Notes under the pieces: model-generated
Databases searched by the model: none
The model's input: the letters and a program-made list of their open reading frames with translations, nothing else
What the model was told of the DNA's origin: nothing
Position numbers and translations under genes: made by a program
Shown here: positions 7,167 to 10,508 of the stretch, piece by piece
Layout: the number at the start of each line of letters is the position of its first letter
Numbering within the stretch: the stretch's first letter is position 1
Assembly (NCBI RefSeq): GCF_964021735.1
Contig: NZ_CAXIBN010000114.1
Location: 1-10,508, forward strand
Source of the DNA: Wocania_A sp964021735
Lineage (GTDB): Bacteria; Bacteroidota; Bacteroidia; Flavobacteriales; Flavobacteriaceae
Direction: 5' to 3'
Length of the DNA: 10,508 nucleotides

Positions 7167-8102
7167 TTAATTTAATTGAAGTGTATCTCTGAGTGCTTCA
7201 TCTTTATTACTATTTTTTCCCCAATAGGCAGATTTAATAGTTTTTAATTTAGTTGCTTTTGTGGTTAATGTTTTTTCATTTTTACCAAATCCGCTTTTAA
7301 AAGTTTCTTTCCAACCTAATATGTCGTGAGGAAAGTTTGTGTTAAATTCAATAACTAATATTCTGTTTAATTCAGGGTATTCTATTGAATAGGTGTTGTT
7401 TGATAAGGAGGTTTTAGCATTGTAAGCTTTTAATTTAATATGTTTTAATCGACTATATTCGAGAGATGGGATTATTTGAAAACGACCAATTGGTAAGGAT
7501 TTAGGATTGATGCGTAATTGTGTCCACAATTCGTTTTCTAAAATGGCTTTATCTAATTTAAAGCTTTGATCGCCTTCACTTTCAAAATACGAATACGCTT
7601 TAATTTCAAATGCATCTTTATTGTTTAATTGCGCGTAAACATGTCCGCACCATTCTTGAATAGAACTGGTTACTTTTGTGGCATGTTGATTGTTTGAAAC
7701 CGGATAAAATGTGCTTTGCATTATGGAATACGGATACAAACCTGTATTAAACTTTTTAGTAGCATTTAACTTTAAAACAGAAATGTTATTTGGGTTTTGA
7801 TTATCGGCTTTTACCTGTTTGCTTGGTAAAAAATCTTCTGTAACATAAATTAAAACGGCTTGTCCTTCACGAATTTCGCCGTAACGTGCTTGCTCTAATT
7901 TGTACGAAGTAATTTCTGCTTTTCCTGCATACCAATAATCTTTAAATTCTTGAGATGGTTCTTTAGTAGTTGAATATTCATCTGCTATTTTTGTGTCTAA
8001 ATTATGTGCTATATTTTGCGTAGCATTTTTTTTATTACAAGATGTTATTATCAGTACAATAACTAACCAAAGAAGAATTTTAGGTTTAATAATTTTTTTC
8101 AT
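7167..8102 (-). CDS. Conserved-looking lipoprotein of unknown function, downstream of maf
   Basis: A 311-aa protein I do not recognise as a characterised family. It begins with a lipoprotein signal peptide: a lysine-rich start (MKKIIKPK), a hydrophobic stretch (9-19) and a lipobox ITSC ending in C22, so the mature protein should be lipid-anchored in the envelope. The remainder is soluble and probably beta-rich, with distinctive stretches YWYAGKAEITSYKLEQARYG (57-76) and EWCGHVYAQL in the middle. There are no membrane helices after the signal and no catalytic motif I can name. The ATG at 8102 is 23 bases after the maf stop, so it is likely the last gene of that operon. Homologues may carry a Maf name in databases through neighbour transfer; nothing in this protein resembles Maf. 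Confidence 0.85.
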   Translation of the reverse strand: MKKIIKPKILLWLVIVLIITSCNKKNATQNIAHNLDTKIADEYSTTKEPSQEFKDYWYAGKAEITSYKLEQARYGEIREGQAVLIYVTEDFLPSKQVKADNQNPNNISVLKLNATKKFNTGLYPYSIMQSTFYPVSNNQHATKVTSSIQEWCGHVYAQLNNKDAFEIKAYSYFESEGDQSFKLDKAILENELWTQLRINPKSLPIGRFQIIPSLEYSRLKHIKLKAYNAKTSLSNNTYSIEYPELNRILVIEFNTNFPHDILGWKETFKSGFGKNEKTLTTKATKLKTIKSAYWGKNSNKDEALRDTLQLN

Positions 8103-8125
8103 CTGAAAATTTTTTAAGTATAAAT

Positions 8126-8719
8126 TTATGAGCTTAAAGCTATGTCATTTAACGTTTTATAAACAGCATGAATAGGTAACCCCATAACGTTAAAATAAGA
8201 GCCTTCAATTTTTGTAACACCTATTTTACCAATCCAATCTTGAATACCGTAAGCACCAGCTTTATCAAATGGTTTGTAGTTTTTTATATAGTAATTAATC
8301 TCATCATCAGATAGTGCTTTGAATGTGACTTTGGTAATGTTATGTATTGTCTTTTCTGAAGTTGTTGTTGTAAAACAAACCGATGTTATAACCTCGTGTG
8401 TTGTATTACTTAGTGTTTTTAAAATAGAAAAAGCTTCATCTGCATCTCTAGGCTTACCTAAGGCAGTATGATTGTGCCAAACAATGGTATCGCTTGTAAT
8501 GAGTATATCGTTTGGTTTTAATTCTGCTTTAAAAGGTAAAGCTTTTAGTTGTGCTAAATAATTACAGATTTCGAAATGTGTTAATCGTGGGGGGTATTCT
8601 TCTTTTATAGGTTTTAATTTAATTTCGAAATCTAATCCTAAATTTCTAAAAAATTCTTGACGCCTAGGCGAACCCGATGCTAAAATGATATTATGATTTT
8701 TTAGTTTTTGGTTTAACAT
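8126..8719 (-). CDS. maf: Maf-family nucleoside triphosphate pyrophosphatase (probable dTTP/UTP type)
   Basis: A 197-aa protein, the normal length for Maf. It hydrolyses non-canonical or excess nucleoside triphosphates to the monophosphate and pyrophosphate in the cytoplasm. Motifs in order: LASGSPRRQEFF (13-24) for phosphate binding, SDT (76-78) with D77 as probable catalytic aspartate, GKP (88-90), AGAYGIQ (154-160) and EGSYFNVMGLP (172-182). The last two favour the YhdE-like dTTP/UTP branch over the YceF branch. I chose the ATG at 8719: it places the SGSPRR motif near the N-terminus as in the family and starts seven bases after the prenyltransferase stop. The longer frame would need a TTG at 8764, add 15 atypical residues and overlap the upstream gene. 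Confidence in the family is high, in the substrate moderate. Confidence 0.94.
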   Translation of the reverse strand: MLNQKLKNHNIILASGSPRRQEFFRNLGLDFEIKLKPIKEEYPPRLTHFEICNYLAQLKALPFKAELKPNDILITSDTIVWHNHTALGKPRDADEAFSILKTLSNTTHEVITSVCFTTTTSEKTIHNITKVTFKALSDDEINYYIKNYKPFDKAGAYGIQDWIGKIGVTKIEGSYFNVMGLPIHAVYKTLNDIALSS

Positions 8720-8726
8720 TTTATGG

Positions 8727-9632
8727 TTAATTATACTTATATAAAAGTAATGAAAACATCCCAAAAAGCATCACCAATTTTAAAACGTTGCTAATATGAT
8801 GATACTCTTTTTTTGTCTCTGCGCTAAATGATTTGATACTTATATAAAGTAAAGGGGCAATAATAAAAACTAAAAAATAAATCACAGCAACTTGATTTTT
8901 GTATAATGAATTGATGACGTAATATGACACCGCAAAAAGCGGAAAAAGCGTTAAAATAAAAAGGATATTACCAGCGCGTTTTCGCCCTATAATAATGGGA
9001 AGCGTACGCATACCAGCTTTATAATCACCATCAATATCTTCGATATCTTTAGCAATTTCACGAATAAGATTTATGATGAAGGCAAACAACGCATAGTCTA
9101 AAATGATTTTGAAAAAGGTGAAAAGCGTTTGCCTATTTTCTGGAGTTATTACTGGTAATAATTCAAATATACCAACAACTACAATGCTTAATGCCACTAG
9201 TGCAGAAACGATAATATTACCAATTAAAAATGTTTGTTTTAAATAGGAGGCATACACATAAAGTAATGCCGAAATAATAACAAATATTGAGAAAAAAGCA
9301 CTTTTACCAACAGATTGCGATAAGTAATAGCCTAAACCAACCCCAACTACATTTAAAGCTATAAAAAGATTATAAGCTGTTTTTTCTGAAATAGATTTAC
9401 CAATAATTATGTTATCTGGTTTGTTTACAAAATCGGTTTCAACATCATAAATATCGTTAATAACATTACCAGCTGCTGCAATACAAATGGTGGCTAAAAT
9501 TAAAATTAAAATTTGTAATGTGGTTAATCCAAAATTAACTCCAAATGGTTCTAGAAATGCATATTTTATTAATAATTGCACAAGAGCAATCATTAATAAA
9601 TTTTTCCAACGGATGAGGTTTAAAACGTTCAA
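8727..9632 (-). CDS. UbiA-family prenyltransferase, geranylgeranylglyceryl-phosphate geranylgeranyltransferase-like
   Basis: A 301-aa polytopic membrane protein with the two aspartate-rich motifs of UbiA enzymes: NDIYDVETD (59-67) and DIEDIDGDYKAG (near 190-202), which bind the Mg2+-prenyl diphosphate. The N-terminal LIRWKNLLMIAL and the motif NVINDIYDVETDFVNKP resemble the group named after the archaeal ether-lipid enzyme that adds a second geranylgeranyl chain to glycerol phosphate. The true acceptor is not shown by sequence; menaquinone synthesis (MenA) is an alternative but less alike. The only plausible start is TTG at 9632: an in-frame stop lies 9 bases upstream, no ATG falls between, and the first internal Met (residue 14) would cut off the conserved N-terminus. 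It sits between the 110-aa gene and maf in a tight operon. Confidence 0.88.
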   Translation of the reverse strand: MNVLNLIRWKNLLMIALVQLLIKYAFLEPFGVNFGLTTLQILILILATICIAAAGNVINDIYDVETDFVNKPDNIIIGKSISEKTAYNLFIALNVVGVGLGYYLSQSVGKSAFFSIFVIISALLYVYASYLKQTFLIGNIIVSALVALSIVVVGIFELLPVITPENRQTLFTFFKIILDYALFAFIINLIREIAKDIEDIDGDYKAGMRTLPIIIGRKRAGNILFILTLFPLFAVSYYVINSLYKNQVAVIYFLVFIIAPLLYISIKSFSAETKKEYHHISNVLKLVMLFGMFSLLLYKYN

Positions 9633-9641
9633 TAATTTATA

Positions 9642-9974
9642 TTATAAATAAGGATTAGTTCTGTTGTTAATAGAATATAAAATATACTCACGAAAGCTAA
9701 CAATAATGATAAAAAGAACTAAAATAGTTAAAACTACAGCTTGAATTGATTTTCGTTTTTCTTCTTTTCTAATTTTATTTTTAATGATTTCTCTTTCTTC
9801 TTTTGTTAACTTTTTATGAGAAAAATTAAGCTTAAAATGAAAATGAGTTTTTTCGTTAAGTTTTTCTTTTAAAGTAGAAAAAGCTTTATTTGAGCTTTGA
9901 TTAAATACGCTACGAACGTTTCCAAAACCAATGTAACCAAATCCTGTGCTATGTCTTCTTTTATTTCTTGCCAA
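9642..9974 (-). CDS. Basic 110-aa protein with one C-terminal membrane helix, unknown function
   Basis: I do not recognise this protein. It has 110 residues: a basic N-terminus (MARNKRRHST), a glycine/aromatic patch GFGYIGFGNVRS (11-22), a strongly charged helical region (about 55-76, rich in Lys and Glu), and one hydrophobic helix (about 77-95) followed by a short polar tail. With no N-terminal signal it looks like a tail-proximal single-pass inner-membrane protein with most of its mass in the cytoplasm. The start is probably TTG at 9974, three bases after the kdsC stop; the in-frame stop just upstream leaves only ATA or TTG, and the protein has no internal methionine. Position between kdsC and the prenyltransferase, with gaps of 3 and 9 bases, supports a real co-transcribed gene. 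Function cannot be assigned. Confidence 0.75.
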   Translation of the reverse strand: MARNKRRHSTGFGYIGFGNVRSVFNQSSNKAFSTLKEKLNEKTHFHFKLNFSHKKLTKEEREIIKNKIRKEEKRKSIQAVVLTILVLFIIIVSFREYILYSINNRTNPYL

Positions 9975-9977
9975 TAT

Positions 9978-10508
9978 TTAATCGTATTTTGCGCTAAAAT
10001 TGCCATTCCATTTACCTTGTACTTTTAAGACTTGTTCAATAACATCGCGAACAGCACCTTTGCCACCCTTTTTATGCGAAATGTATTTCGAGATATTTTT
10101 TATTTCAGGTACCGCATCTTGCGGACAACATGGTAAACCAATTAATTTCATAACGGGAAAATCTGGAATATCATCGCCCATGTATAGTACATGTTCAGAT
10201 TTAATACCTCTTTTGTTAAAGTAATCGTTAAGCTGTTCAATTTTGTTGTGTGCGCCTAAATAAATATCTTTTATTCCTAAGCCTTCTAAACGTTTACGAA
10301 CCCCCTCGTTTGACCCACCAGAAATTATACAAACATTAAAATTAGTATCTATAGCAGTTTTTAGTGCATAACCATCTTTAATATTCATTTTACGTAGCAT
10401 CTCTCCAGTAGTAGTAATGGTTACTGTGCCATCGGTTAAAACACCATCAACATCAAAAATAAATGTGGTAATGTGTTCTAAATATTCTTTATAACTTTTT
10501 TCTTCCAT
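9978..10508 (-). CDS. kdsC: KdsC-type HAD phosphatase (3-deoxy-D-manno-octulosonate 8-phosphate phosphatase)
   Basis: A 176-aa cytoplasmic HAD hydrolase of the capless KdsC type. HAD motif I is FDVDGVLTDG (18-27), with D19 the nucleophile and D21 the acid/base. Motif II is IISGGS (61-66), and motif IV is MGDDIPDFPVM (110-120), with D112, D113 and D116 around the Mg2+. The C-terminal GGKGAVRDVIE (148-158) matches the conserved KdsC tail that closes over the neighbouring subunit's active site. It removes phosphate from KDO-8-phosphate, the step before CMP-KDO in lipopolysaccharide core synthesis. The ATG lies exactly at the right edge; the length and N-terminus fit the family, so it appears complete, though an upstream start outside the window cannot be excluded. 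It is followed three bases later by the 110-aa gene. Confidence 0.9.
   Translation of the reverse strand: MEEKSYKEYLEHITTFIFDVDGVLTDGTVTITTTGEMLRKMNIKDGYALKTAIDTNFNVCIISGGSNEGVRKRLEGLGIKDIYLGAHNKIEQLNDYFNKRGIKSEHVLYMGDDIPDFPVMKLIGLPCCPQDAVPEIKNISKYISHKKGGKGAVRDVIEQVLKVQGKWNGNFSAKYD

Noticed and set aside
8720..8764. Longer N-terminus for Maf starting at TTG 8764
   Set aside because: It would add 15 residues not typical of Maf and overlap the end of the prenyltransferase gene; the ATG at 8719 fits the family length and motif spacing.
10000..10224. Plus-strand 74-aa frame opposite kdsC
   Set aside because: It is antisense to conserved HAD motif IV and the KdsC tail.

Overview
This window looks like a piece of a low-GC Bacteroidetes chromosome, most likely from a marine-type Flavobacteriaceae. 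The signs are strong A/T bias in codons and gaps, no Shine-Dalgarno boxes ahead of the starts, two exact matches to the Bacteroidetes -7 promoter box TAnnTTTG, and proteins of typical flavobacterial type. All genes lie on the minus strand, so transcription runs from the right edge to the left edge. No RNA gene, CRISPR array, insertion sequence or other mobile element was seen, and no gap exceeds 164 bases.

Reading in the direction of transcription, the first block (10508 to 7167) is a compact housekeeping operon. It holds a KdsC-type HAD phosphatase (KDO for lipopolysaccharide), an unrecognised 110-aa basic protein with one C-terminal membrane helix, a UbiA-family prenyltransferase of the geranylgeranylglyceryl-phosphate type, the nucleotide pyrophosphatase Maf, and an unrecognised 311-aa lipoprotein. 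Gaps are 3, 9, 7 and 23 bases. The 110-aa gene and the UbiA gene both appear to start at TTG.

The second block (7109 to 5478) has its own candidate promoter. It encodes a short MscS-type channel and a CorA-type divalent metal channel 33 bases apart, which suggests an ion or osmotic homeostasis pair.

The third block (5313 to 1) follows a 164-base gap with another candidate promoter. It encodes a secreted three-part PIG-L/LmbE deacetylase (841 aa), a 36-aa single-helix membrane protein, a sodium/solute symporter with a long charged insertion, and a Gfo/Idh/MocA oxidoreductase that runs off the left edge. The spacings are +2, +1 and -20 bases, so translation is probably coupled. A reasonable inference is that the block deacetylates a sugar-like compound outside the cytoplasm, imports the product with sodium and oxidises or reduces it inside. 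The substrate cannot be read from the sequence.

The most interesting items are the 36-aa protein wedged between the deacetylase and the symporter, the roughly 120-residue insertion in the symporter, and the four-gene coupled unit they belong to. No clearly new defence, mobile or RNA system was found.
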